From assembly GCA_964036045.1 (NCBI GenBank), contig OZ038382.1:140814961-140878960 (forward strand): a stretch of DNA of 64,000 bases, written 5' to 3'. The position numbers were made by a program, and so were the translations under genes. This document shows positions 43,201 through 49,746 of the stretch, piece by piece. The notes beneath the pieces were generated by a model. It did not search any database and had not been told where the DNA came from. It worked only from the letters and a program-made list of their open reading frames with translations. This DNA is from Eutreptiella sp. 'Long Island Sound 2002'. Its lineage: Eukaryota > Euglenozoa > Euglenophyceae > Eutreptiales > Eutreptiaceae. Each line of letters begins with the position of its first letter. Positions within the stretch are counted from its first letter, which is position 1.

Positions 43201-43446
43201 TCTCCCTGGGCGTTCTGCCGTGTGGTGGTGCTGCTCTTGTGTGTTGTCGTGTCTTGCCGTGCTGTGCGTTGTCCTGTCGTGTCCTGCGCCCCGTGCTGTG
43301 TCCTGCGGTGCTGTGTTGCCTTGCGGTGTTGTGCTGGCTGGCTGTGCTGTGCGGTTGGGTGCGCTGCTGGTGTTTGTTTTTCCTCTTTTCCTTTGCCAAA
43401 AACCCCTGCTGTTTTTCCGAGCCTTTGAAAACGTTCTGAAAACCAA
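40213..43446 (-). CDS. Chimeric 1,077-codon ORF: basic LINE 5' region fused to RNase H and zinc finger
   Basis: Residues 1 to about 370 are the low-complexity Thr/Gln/Arg/His and Lys/Arg sequence shared with LINE-A. At about 42,325 the sequence changes to balanced protein. A RNase H-like part follows (Ser-Ser-Asp-Ala-Ser-Gly-Gly; Val-Asp-Ala-Glu-Val-Ile-Leu; Trp-Tyr-Val-Arg-Ala-Thr-Ser-His-His-Ser...Lys-Ala-Asp-Trp-Ala-Ala). Next is a Cys-x2-Cys...His-x-His-x3-Cys finger (Cys-Leu-Phe-Cys-Gly-Gly at about 41,570), as found after RT in many LINEs, then about 450 residues with no known match. There is no RT before RNase H, so the start of the ORF is probably fortuitous and the protein is a deletion product. 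Confidence 0.55.
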   Translation of the reverse strand: MVFRTFSKARKNSRGFWQRKRGKTNTSSAPNRTAQPASTTPQGNTAPQDTARGAGHDRTTHSTARHDNTQEQHHHTAERPGRHHNRQRHATARGTNNSADQTGNEQHDAQRNTAPHTQGKDTNEHHQERKKDHRAPQHGSTRQSSTTEHRTKHRGAGRHNKPQHTAGQQATRPGRSTRDNTGRQETTANNQKQQRTASNHRQHHTAPASANETTRHHSSKPHERGHTRATRHRTPGQNTTTGHDRGPGDGNRGQQRGSRTKPNTGSPHSTRHNSKHTTTPQRDRQQQTQTGHNQGAPNDTATHISTAHSPGDTNQPENRTTSTPGQNKKREGGGAKKKKKKSKEEGQAGPQSAKAHGTPSREPANARDKGAQKKKAWGHTSSDASGGGPCRHASSVALAADLTRTWAVAISGTVPDGEGMAASLPLHYGAHKPWVHTVDAEVILHLLRHADRERTTGVPAGGAKVVIQMPLRWLRDGLCARGHHANHPFWYVRATSHHSDALLHKADWAASQDTVLQNTPPDSGHAQLIVASRDGHLDLRPPTMRVLGEVAQQAQTDHALTHREHTPLGAAHATAYVHARDLTAAATNRRALRARDGHTPVQRRLRVRKERLSGVAIVPQPCLFCGGPEETPVHMHVGCTHSRLLWPHYRQAVHEAARHLPPGDKALWVASWRSAGATWTEVFCSGLVPEDAEAQLRAITRYDPPGGTSVDDFLHHMLLLGGFAWELRNHQLEQLLHEPLSAAARAHRWLTAAEGDHPPPPPRPDKCPPQESPHPYQDLPGGFSRHLQDALFPPWIIGRGSMTAWEARIVGEEWAREWGRWCAATRAPETPAQRYAAIPLRGWGPDTRPRPTMIRGAGPDHPWDAATGEWLQAAPGPQTGWTGDVSSLVRTPVPPRIVLHTANVLRATEIRTWGHAAATVRWHPPEDGATQLTVAHFKAGGPVYDDALSRLGHTQGPLLLMLPTGIAAALRQELDGCEGLRVGWDAVADGTLLALLHRDTANGCQWDALTLHLTGRHVYMASPPQGHPRPTWDDLIAAFHDRGILPGDTWQEVQRKTLGKDYRRRVHARLLEIRDPL

Positions 43447-43719
43447 AAAAAAATGTTTCTCAGTAGAAAGTTATACACTATGTAACTCACGCACGCAGGC
43501 AAGCAGCAATACCAAGGTTAAGTTTCTGACTTACGTGTTGTCACGCGGCCGCGAAGATGGTGGTCTTGCTTGCAAGGGGTTGACCGCTTTTCCCCCAGGG
43601 CCGGTCGCCTAAGCTGACGAAAAGGAGTTGGGGGGGGGCACGAGGGAGGGGAGGGAGGTGCATGGAGAAGAAAAGAAAAGGAAGGGAAGCAGGGCGAAGG
43701 GACGCGGCGGCTTGGAAAG
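42331..43719 (-). repeat. 5' region of LINE-B, near-identical to LINE-A 30,425-31,815
   Basis: See the LINE-A partner. In LINE-B the match stops at a T-run ('gccttttttttctgtgcccc') where RNase H coding begins; LINE-A has a similar T-run at about 30,405-30,430. Microhomology at this run probably mediated the deletion that removed the RT-coding part. Confidence 0.88.
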
Positions 43720-44032
43720 AATTTTCCAGTTTTACGGGCTGCTCGCGACGCGTTTTTCTTTGCGCCTACGGCTAGTTGGACAACGAGAGGGACGGCGTTA
43801 GGGTCCTACGAGCGTTACAGTGTTTACGGCGCTAACTATTCACCTATTTCAGGTCGAAAAATTTTGCGTCGCGTTTTTACGCGTTTCGCAGCGCACTTTT
43901 TGGCTTAAGTGTGTTGTATGCTAATTAGCTTTATTTTCAGCTATTCAGAAACTTTTTTCGTCTTGTTTTACCTATCTTTTTATTTTGTTCTGGCACAGAG
44001 CATCAGCGCGCGCGACCGTGCTACGACAAGGA
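43720..44032 (-). other. 5'-terminal 313 bp of LINE-B, unique in the window
   Basis: It is less GC-rich than the rest of the insertion, with 'cgcgacgcgtttttctttgcgcc' and T-rich runs. It adjoins the right target-site duplication. It has no counterpart at the left monomer and no open frame of note (the ORF entering the integrase from 43,909 begins here by chance). It may be the true 5' untranslated end of the family. Confidence 0.5.
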
Positions 44033-44048
44033 TCCGACCCCTAGATGG
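44033..44048 (+). repeat. Target-site duplication of LINE-A/B, right copy
   Basis: Exact copy of 25,184-25,199; the integrase frame of element C continues from here. Confidence 0.92.
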
Positions 44049-45000
44049 ACTCAAAGAAGTCCAGTACCTGAAGGAGTTTGGGGACATCTACAAACGCCTG
44101 GAGAAGCGTCTGGAACCGATCCTGGTCAAACAGGAACAATGGACGAGGGACAGAACCTACCGGTGGCATGAGGACCCGATAGTGGTGCCTAGCAATCGTA
44201 TCCTTGCACTCCTCAAGTGGACCCATGAGTCCAGTGGTCATGTGGGAGCGGACCGTACCCTGAGGCTGTTCAAGCAGTGGTTTCACTCTACATGGAGTGA
44301 TCATCAGCTGCGGAAAGCCCTCCAGACCATCGTGGACAAGTGCCTGTGTCGGTCCTGCAAACCTGGGGATATCAGGGACAGAGGTCTCTTTTCGACCCCT
44401 CCAATCCCCCACTGTGCCAACAGTGTTCGATACGTGGACTACACGGAGATGCGTAAGTTCGGGGGCTATGATTTCGCCCTGGTGGTAACCTGTGGGTTGA
44501 CTAGGTTCACCAGGGTGTTCCCATGCACTAAACACATCACCAGCGAGGAGACCATCAAGATACTCCTGGAAGAGTGGTTTGGTGTCTATGGGGCACCCAA
44601 AGAAATTAACTCAGACGAGGACGTCCGAGTACGCTCAGACACTGGCTGGTACAAGAGAGTCCTGAGGTCCCTTACTGTCCAGGTGTCCACAGGGATTCCC
44701 TTCACGCATACAAGTAACCCCCTATCTGAGCGACAGATTCGGGTTCTCAAGGAGAACGTGAGGATATGGTGCAGAACTGAGCGCACCAGAGACTGGGTGA
44801 CACCACTACCCGTCAGAACCCTGATGATGAACTCCCAAGAGAGTTCGGCTATTGGCTATTCGCCGCATGAGCTGTTCATGGGACGCCCGGCTTCGTTTCT
44901 ACACACTCCCTATCCAGAGGATTCCTACTCTGGTGTGGGTAAGTGGGTAGAGAGCAGCAAGACAAGGTGGACAAGGCCAAGGCTATGCTCCAGAGAGTGA
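44049..45000 (+). pseudogene. Integrase of element C, catalytic residues present
   Basis: The HHCC zinc domain is Thr-His-Glu-Ser-Ser-Gly-His...Cys-Arg-Ser-Cys-Lys. The core has the first Asp in Tyr-Val-Asp-Tyr-Thr-Glu, the second in Asn-Ser-Asp-Glu-Asp-Val-Arg, and Glu in Leu-Ser-Glu-Arg-Gln-Ile-Arg; counting from the second Asp of Asp-Glu-Asp, the spacing to Glu is 35. Then comes Gly-Tyr-Ser-Pro-His-Glu-Leu-Phe-Met-Gly-Arg-Pro. Integrase inserts the element's DNA into the genome. The frame ends at a stop at 44,998-45,000 near a likely frameshift. The open frame starts at 43,909, but its first 40 codons or so belong to LINE-B; it is in phase with RNase H at 25,199. Confidence 0.88.
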
Positions 45001-45606
45001 GGGAGCGCCAGTGAAACAAGAAGAACAAGCATCAGGTGAATGCCTCCTATCAAGAGGGAGCCTGGGTGCTGGTGCACCACAGTTGGCCACCCGTCTGGCC
45101 TTGCTCCACCAGCAATCAACCCTACTTTCGGCCCTACAAGATTCTGTCTGTGGATCGGTACCGCATCACAGTGCGGTGTTCTCCCCGACTAGGGGGGACC
45201 CTGGTGTGCGCTGCTCAAGAGCTCAAGCGCTACTATGAACCAGAGGACCTCTGTGGGGAAGAATGGGAACTAAACGACGAGCAGATCGTCGCTCTGGACC
45301 TAGAGGGCGCTGCCACCCTAATGGAAGTTGAAGGGGAACTCCCCGACATGAATGCCAAGGAAATGGCTAAGGAAGGATTCTACCTGATGAAGTCGGTCAT
45401 CCGACACCGCTATCGCCAAGGGTGGTGTTTCCTCACCCTCTTGAAAGGTTCGGAGTTGAAGAAGCTACCTGGGAACCCTCTCCTGCCTTCATGCTTCTGA
45501 GGGACGCCTGGATTCTGTTCTGGTAGACTACGTGTTCCAGAACAACCTAGGAGAGTTGCTGAGGCTCGCTGAAACGCTTGCCTCTCAGAAGAAGCCTAGG
45601 GACTGA
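45001..45606 (+). pseudogene. C-terminal Pol of element C (GPY/F-like and chromo-like tail)
   Basis: The frame 45,036-45,500 reads Tyr-Gln-Glu-Gly-Ala-Trp-Val-Leu-Val-His-His, Tyr-Phe-Arg-Pro-Tyr-Lys-Ile-Leu-Ser-Val-Asp, Arg-Tyr-Tyr-Glu-Pro-Glu-Asp, the C-terminal domain of gypsy integrase. It then reads Gly-Phe-Tyr-Leu-Met-Lys-Ser-Val-Ile-Arg-His-Arg-Tyr-Arg-Gln-Gly-Trp, which could begin a diverged chromodomain. A frameshift near 45,440 moves the last 50 codons to another frame, ending Ala-Ser-Gln-Lys-Lys-Pro-Arg-Asp and TGA at 45,604-45,606. Confidence 0.72.
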
Positions 45607-46022
45607 ACCCTTTCTACACCTGCCTATGTTTGTGTGAGTGTGCTATTCCTGAAAGCCTATGAGCAAGCTGCAGAAGTGATGTCCTGATTATGCCCAGGTC
45701 TGGATGTCTTTACACAGTGCCACGGGGTACGCCCCGGGTCTCTCCGCCCCTAGTTGCCCAATTACTGTGCTGGCACCAGACTTCCTTGGAAGAATACCCA
45801 GAGCTAACGCCAAGGTATTGTTTTGCCTACCTACCCGCCTACTACAGGGGAGGGGGGCCGAATACTACGAGGCATGAGAACGCCTGTTTGCTACACGGCC
45901 AAAGCCTAGACTACCACTGCCACCGCCCACCAAAACCCTGATAAAATTTCAGGAAACAGGCGGGACAGTGACACACTCACTACAGGTCCTACACTCACTT
46001 CAGTGGCACCAGCCTTTGAGGG
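45607..46022. other. Start of the post-pol region of element C
   Basis: Directly after the Pol stop. No gene recognised; short frames only. Confidence 0.4.
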
Positions 46023-46445
46023 GTGAGCGAGCGCTGTGCTCAAGCCCTCACCCAGGCTTACCACTCCTACACGCACACGCTACTTGGCGTTGTTGAGGAA
46101 GAGGTCCCAGGCCCTAGTGGCCCACCTGTGAAAGTACAAGAGAACACAGCGCTACTGAGCAACTGTGGCCTAACAGGTACGTCACTACACGTTTCCCTGT
46201 CAGGGCTTGGAGGGGAGGATTGCTCCGTCTGCGTGCACAGGGTGAATGTTGATGATGTCGGACTGTCCCCGCCACTTCTGGCTGAGGTACAGTTTGTTGA
46301 TTGTGGAAACAGCGCCCTGTTTAGCTGGGCAACCAACAGCATCAATCACCCTGACCTTTCCCACCTGAGAACAGAGACAAATGAAGTACGGCTTTTATTC
46401 GAGGAACCTAACCAGCGTCCCCGTATTATACGGATGTCGGGCTGA
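46023..46445 (+). CDS. Uncharacterised ORF between pol and 3' LTR of element C
   Basis: A 140-codon frame with balanced, protein-like composition: Val-Glu-Glu-Glu-Val-Pro-Gly-Pro-Ser-Gly-Pro-Pro-Val-Lys-Val, Cys-Ser-Val-Cys-Val-His-Arg-Val-Asn-Val-Asp-Asp, Val-Gln-Phe-Val-Asp-Cys-Gly-Asn-Ser-Ala-Leu-Phe. No signal peptide or membrane helix is visible, so it does not look like an envelope gene. It could be an extra element gene, an exon picked up from the host, or chance. The start is uncertain (Met at 46,023 follows no special context). No family recognised. Confidence 0.35.
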   Translation: MSERCAQALTQAYHSYTHTLLGVVEEEVPGPSGPPVKVQENTALLSNCGLTGTSLHVSLSGLGGEDCSVCVHRVNVDDVGLSPPLLAEVQFVDCGNSALFSWATNSINHPDLSHLRTETNEVRLLFEEPNQRPRIIRMSG

Positions 46446-47852
46446 ACAAAAATACGTTGTCCAAAAGCCGCCCTATCAAGCAAGCACGCTTAAGGAACTC
46501 CACCCATTCTCTTATAGAACGTACAGTGGAGCCCCTGGGTAACCTAAACAAGTGATATACTGTGCGCACCTCGCATGGCCTACCCTTGAATGCGTCATAT
46601 GCATGCACGAGTATGCACGAGTGTGGCGATGAGCTATTTTTAACAATCCCTTTCCTATCAATCCATACCAATCACAATCACGTACTCAACCAGGTGGTAG
46701 CCCCTCCTGGGCTTACTCACCTTACCTACCGCTGGAGAACGTAGCAGGTGAGGGAGAGAATGAAACACAAGCGAAGCAAGCGTTTATGCGCGCGTGTGTA
46801 TGTTGTAATCAGTCAAGCCCACCTCTAATCTTCGTGCAACCCTCTAATCTGTCCCTCTACTCTATGTTTGCGCTGCAACACAGCTAATCCCCGGTAACAC
46901 GAGACAAGCAATGTGCATGCTGCATACGAATTAACAAGAACCTGTATGTTTATACCTTCTTCAGTGAAGTTTTCTTCGAATTCAGAATTTCTTTCTTCCT
47001 TATTTTTCCTAGAAGGATGGGTGGAATCTCTACGTTTATTATTAATTGTATGTTTCGTCATTTCTTTATTATTACGTGGCATACTGTTATAATCTTTTTT
47101 TCTCTGTCTTTTCTGGTGCACTATTAGGATGCGCTATGGCCTGCCGCTTCCCTCTGCGTGTGAATCCAGAGAAAGAAAAACTCCTGTGATGAAATCCAAA
47201 TGCGTGAAAATATGCATTTAATGCACATGAAGATTCTGGACGGATGTGTACCCTGAGAAAAATTCGAGGCCGTCATTGGACGGATTTGGGTGTTTTGTCG
47301 ATCGTTGCGCGTATATCAGGCCCTAACCCCCTGCATCTTTTCTCTGCAGATATCCTGGAGTGCAAACAGCGGAGTAAGCCCCGTTCTGGCCGAAACGCTG
47401 ACTCCCGGACCACTGCCAGAATCCCAAGACCCCATTAAGGGGCAAAATAATCTTCAACGCCACCCCCTCGCCCTAAGGACAGGTCAGGTCAGCCAGCAGG
47501 TTCCACGAGACCCGAGACAGCGTGCCCAGACCGTATCCTGCGTTGGGTTTGCGTATTACACTGCGTTTTGCTATTTGGAGGGAGAGGTGCATGCCCACAT
47601 GGATTGGCATGCCCATTCTAATCCCCTACCAGGCGGCAGCTGCCGCAGTGACCCCCATGAGCGCAGTAGTAGCTGTAGGTGTCTGTTACCACAAAGCAAA
47701 AAGAGGCAAATGCCCTGACGCAGCGCCTTCATTCCAATGTTAGGGATGTTATAGGTAATTTTAACAAGATGTTGAAGCCATGATGAGGTCAAGAAAAAAA
47801 CCCTTTTTCCTTCAAAATGCGACAGTGGTGGCCACCACAGCACAAGAGGGCG
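46446..47852. other. Rest of the post-pol region of element C
   Basis: About 1.4 kb with no credible gene. 46,825-47,121 minus is a Lys/Arg-rich frame in AT-rich DNA. 47,244-47,743 plus has overlapping frames with no motif. Just before the 3' LTR the sequence 'acaagagggcg' is a weak polypurine tract (47,841-47,851). Confidence 0.4.
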
Positions 47853-48620
47853 GTAAGAAAACGTGTATTTCCCTGCCAAGAGGTAGGCTTTAGTTGTTTT
47901 AGAGATGCCCAAAGGCATTCTACCTTTTTATCTTAGTATTGGGCACCCCAAAAAGGGGTCACAACACAATTTGACCTATAAAACCAAGTATTGATCTTTG
48001 GGTGTTATGTGGACCCCTGGCTTCCAACTGATTGGACTAATGCAACATTTTCCGGACTGACTGAGGCGCTGACATTAATCCAGAGCCTATACATTTTTCT
48101 CTATTTTCTCATGAATGCTTAGCTATTTTAGTGGCCTGCACCCTAGGGGGCTGCAGCACGTCTTTTTGAGAAATCCTGGGTTTAATTCCCAGGCAGCCTA
48201 GCTAAGTAGGAAGATGCCCTGTGACATGGCAGTGACCTCAGCGCCACGAGCCATGCCACCTCAGCGTCTATGGGACCCAAAACAAACAGTGCATATCTCT
48301 AGCTGGCACTAGAAAAGAGAGAGTGCCCATGTGGACAGTTTTCACATGATTGTAGGATATTTTCTAACCATCTTTTCATACATCTGTAGTTATTGTGAGT
48401 TCCTTTGTTGTTACACTATCTCCTTTGACTGCAGCCCTTCATGTTGTGGATCTGATCATGTGGTCCCTTGCATGCACTCCGGGTACTTGGATTTCTGGTT
48501 GATTTCATCAACACATTTCTATTTGGAAAACCTGAGCTATGCCAAGAAGGAGCAAGAGCAAGAAGAGGCACAAACAAAACAATATCATCAAAGCAATCAA
48601 CAGTGAAAGCCTGTTATAAC
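47853..48620 (+). repeat. 3' LTR of element C
   Basis: 768 bp, uninterrupted, matching 14,611-14,643 plus 18,575-19,311. It starts GTAAGAAAA and ends CTGTTATAAC. The next base (48,621) is in the dUTPase reading frame of element AB, so this is the exact right edge of element C. Confidence 0.87.
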
Positions 48621-48990
48621 GTTCTTGGCTGACATGCATTGAACTAGCAACTGACCAATGCGATCACCCCTCCTGATGGCAAAATCCTGCTTGCCCGTGT
48701 TCTCCAGCAACACACTCACATTACCAGTATAATCTGGGTCTATCACTCTCCCAGGGACATGAATCTGTGCTGCTGCTAAACTTCTACGCGAAGCTATACG
48801 ACCCTAAGTACCACGTGGGACCAAACTAGCAAAATTAAGCTTGATCTTCACACTATCATGTGAATACACAACTCCGTTCACTGGACGGCACAAATCATAG
48901 CCAACAGACCCCTCTGTAGCCTGTTTTGGGCACAAATGCATCATCCTGGGGCCGCTGGACCATAACTCTGTCTGTGGATCCACCGTTGGA
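48621..48990 (-). pseudogene. dUTPase of element AB, motifs 1-4
   Basis: dUTPase hydrolyses dUTP to dUMP and pyrophosphate and keeps uracil out of new DNA. In one frame read from 48,941: motif 1 Gly-Ser-Val-Gly-Tyr-Asp-Leu (48,891-48,911); motif 2 Pro-Arg-Gly-Thr-stop-Gly-Arg-Ile-Ala-Ser-Arg, with TAG at 48,804-48,806; motif 3 Gly-Arg-Val-Ile-Asp-Pro-Asp-Tyr-Thr-Gly-Asn-Val (48,717-48,752), with the catalytic Asp and the base-binding Tyr; motif 4 Gly-Asp-Arg-Ile-Gly-Gln-Leu (48,648-48,668). The frame stops at codon 107 (48,621-48,623), where element C begins; motif 5 is at 14,537-14,575. The domain follows protease on the same strand. Apart from one nonsense codon and the insertion, the motifs are well kept. 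Confidence 0.88.
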
Positions 48991-49107
48991 GATCAAGCGG
49001 ACATATATTTCAGAACTAATATGTCGTAGGTCTGCACCCTCCTGAAGTGACGCTGCGGCGTGAGAGCAACGAGAAGAGACTAATGGTGGTCTGTCCTCAC
49101 ATCCAAA
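48991..49107 (-). other. Linker between protease and dUTPase of AB
   Basis: About 115 bp with no recognised motif; minus-strand reading continues from protease towards dUTPase with a frame change. Confidence 0.4.
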
Positions 49108-49746
49108 TCACCAGAATCTTGAAATTTCAGGGATCCCCAAATGTACCGACGTATCCCCCTCTGATATTGAATCACTGTCTCTCAGAAGACCACACTGCCT
49201 ACGTTGATGAATGCATGTACACAAGTTCTGCGGCACATCGCACGCCGGACAATGACCCTGGTATCTCCTCGGTGCTTTCAGCACTTTAACATCCTCCAAC
49301 AGAATCAGATACTGCTGGTTGGGAAGGAAAGCCAGCCGATATTGCTGAAAAAATGGGAAGCCTATCAGGACACGCTCCCCAACTTCAGCCAAGTGCACAA
49401 AAACACTGACGCACCTGAAAACAGTCAAACCAACACGTCCATTTACAGGGACATGCATAGCTACAGTGAAACCGTATTCACCTCCAGAGATCAAAGACTT
49501 TTCTGCCCCCACTAGCTGAAGACGGCGCGTAGCACTAACCCAGGCTGCTTTGGGAAAACATTTAGGGCCGGCAACAGCGGGCAACTGACACCCAATGTCA
49601 GCCAAGGCAAGATAACGAATGTCCTGGTCATGAAAAGAAATCTTCAGCTCCATCAGCAACTCACTGCGCCCCCGATATGGCTTACGCAGTGGGTTCATGG
49701 GCTCCTTGGGCTTAGTCTGTGCCTCAGACAAATTCACTGAACCCAC
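49108..49746 (-). pseudogene. Aspartic protease of element AB with altered active site
   Basis: A 212-codon frame. Arg-Tyr-Leu-Ala-Leu-Ala-Asp-Ile-Gly-Cys-Gln-Leu-Pro-Ala-Val is a retropepsin active-site loop, but the triad reads Asp-Ile-Gly (49,591-49,599) instead of Asp-Ser/Thr-Gly. About 80 residues on, Gly-Glu-Arg-Val-Leu-Ile-Gly-Phe-Pro-Phe-Phe matches the Leu-Ile-Gly-x-Asp/Pro-Phe block. The last quarter has a Cys-Pro-Ala-Cys and Cys-Thr-Cys pair, possibly a zinc site. It lies downstream of the basic Gag tail and upstream of dUTPase. The altered triad would probably inactivate it. Confidence 0.75.

Larger units (their letters stand above)
31816..44032 (-). mobile_element. LINE-B: right monomer, 12.2 kb, with RNase H and zinc-finger ORF
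   Basis: On the minus strand it runs from 44,032 (5') to 31,816 (3'), where the AAACCTC tail meets the 'cttggaaag' end of LINE-A. It carries a 313 bp 5' segment (43,720-44,032) that LINE-A lacks, the common 5' region (42,331-43,719), a long frame with RNase H and a zinc motif, further uncharacterised frames down to about 36,510, a repeat-rich GC segment (33,525-36,420) and the common 3' region. The polymerase and endonuclease that a LINE needs are not visible. A deletion probably joined the 5' region to RNase H near 42,325. Confidence 0.7.
14611..48620 (+). mobile_element. Element C: Ty3/gypsy-type LTR retrotransposon nested in AB
   Basis: The 5' LTR (14,611-14,643 plus 18,575 to about 19,311) and the 3' LTR (47,853-48,620) are in direct orientation. 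Inside are a PBS, Gag, protease, RT, RNase H and integrase, all on the plus strand and in the Metaviridae order. Two LINE-type insertions (LINE-3 in the 5' LTR; LINE-A/B in pol) account for 22.8 kb; without them C is about 11.2 kb. Protease to RT lies in one frame broken by three stops, then one frameshift. RNase H and integrase are in one frame across the 18,849 bp gap, which is divisible by three. From memory, the polyprotein resembles dinoflagellate retroelement proteins. No clear target-site duplication was found at the outer ends. Confidence 0.85.

Noticed and set aside
42209-43612. 467-codon plus-strand ORF, Cys/Leu/Val-rich, looking like many membrane helices
   Set aside because: It is a T/G-rich low-complexity translation of the LINE 5' region, present also at 30,286-31,563. 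The hydrophobicity comes from base composition.
43909-44032. N-terminal 40 codons of the integrase ORF as a signal peptide or membrane segment
   Set aside because: The hydrophobic start is LINE-B sequence lying before the target-site duplication. It reads into the integrase frame by chance.
14606-48625. A 5 bp target-site duplication for element C
   Set aside because: The five bases beside each LTR (GGTGA and GTTCT on plus) do not match. I could not find a better-fitting boundary.
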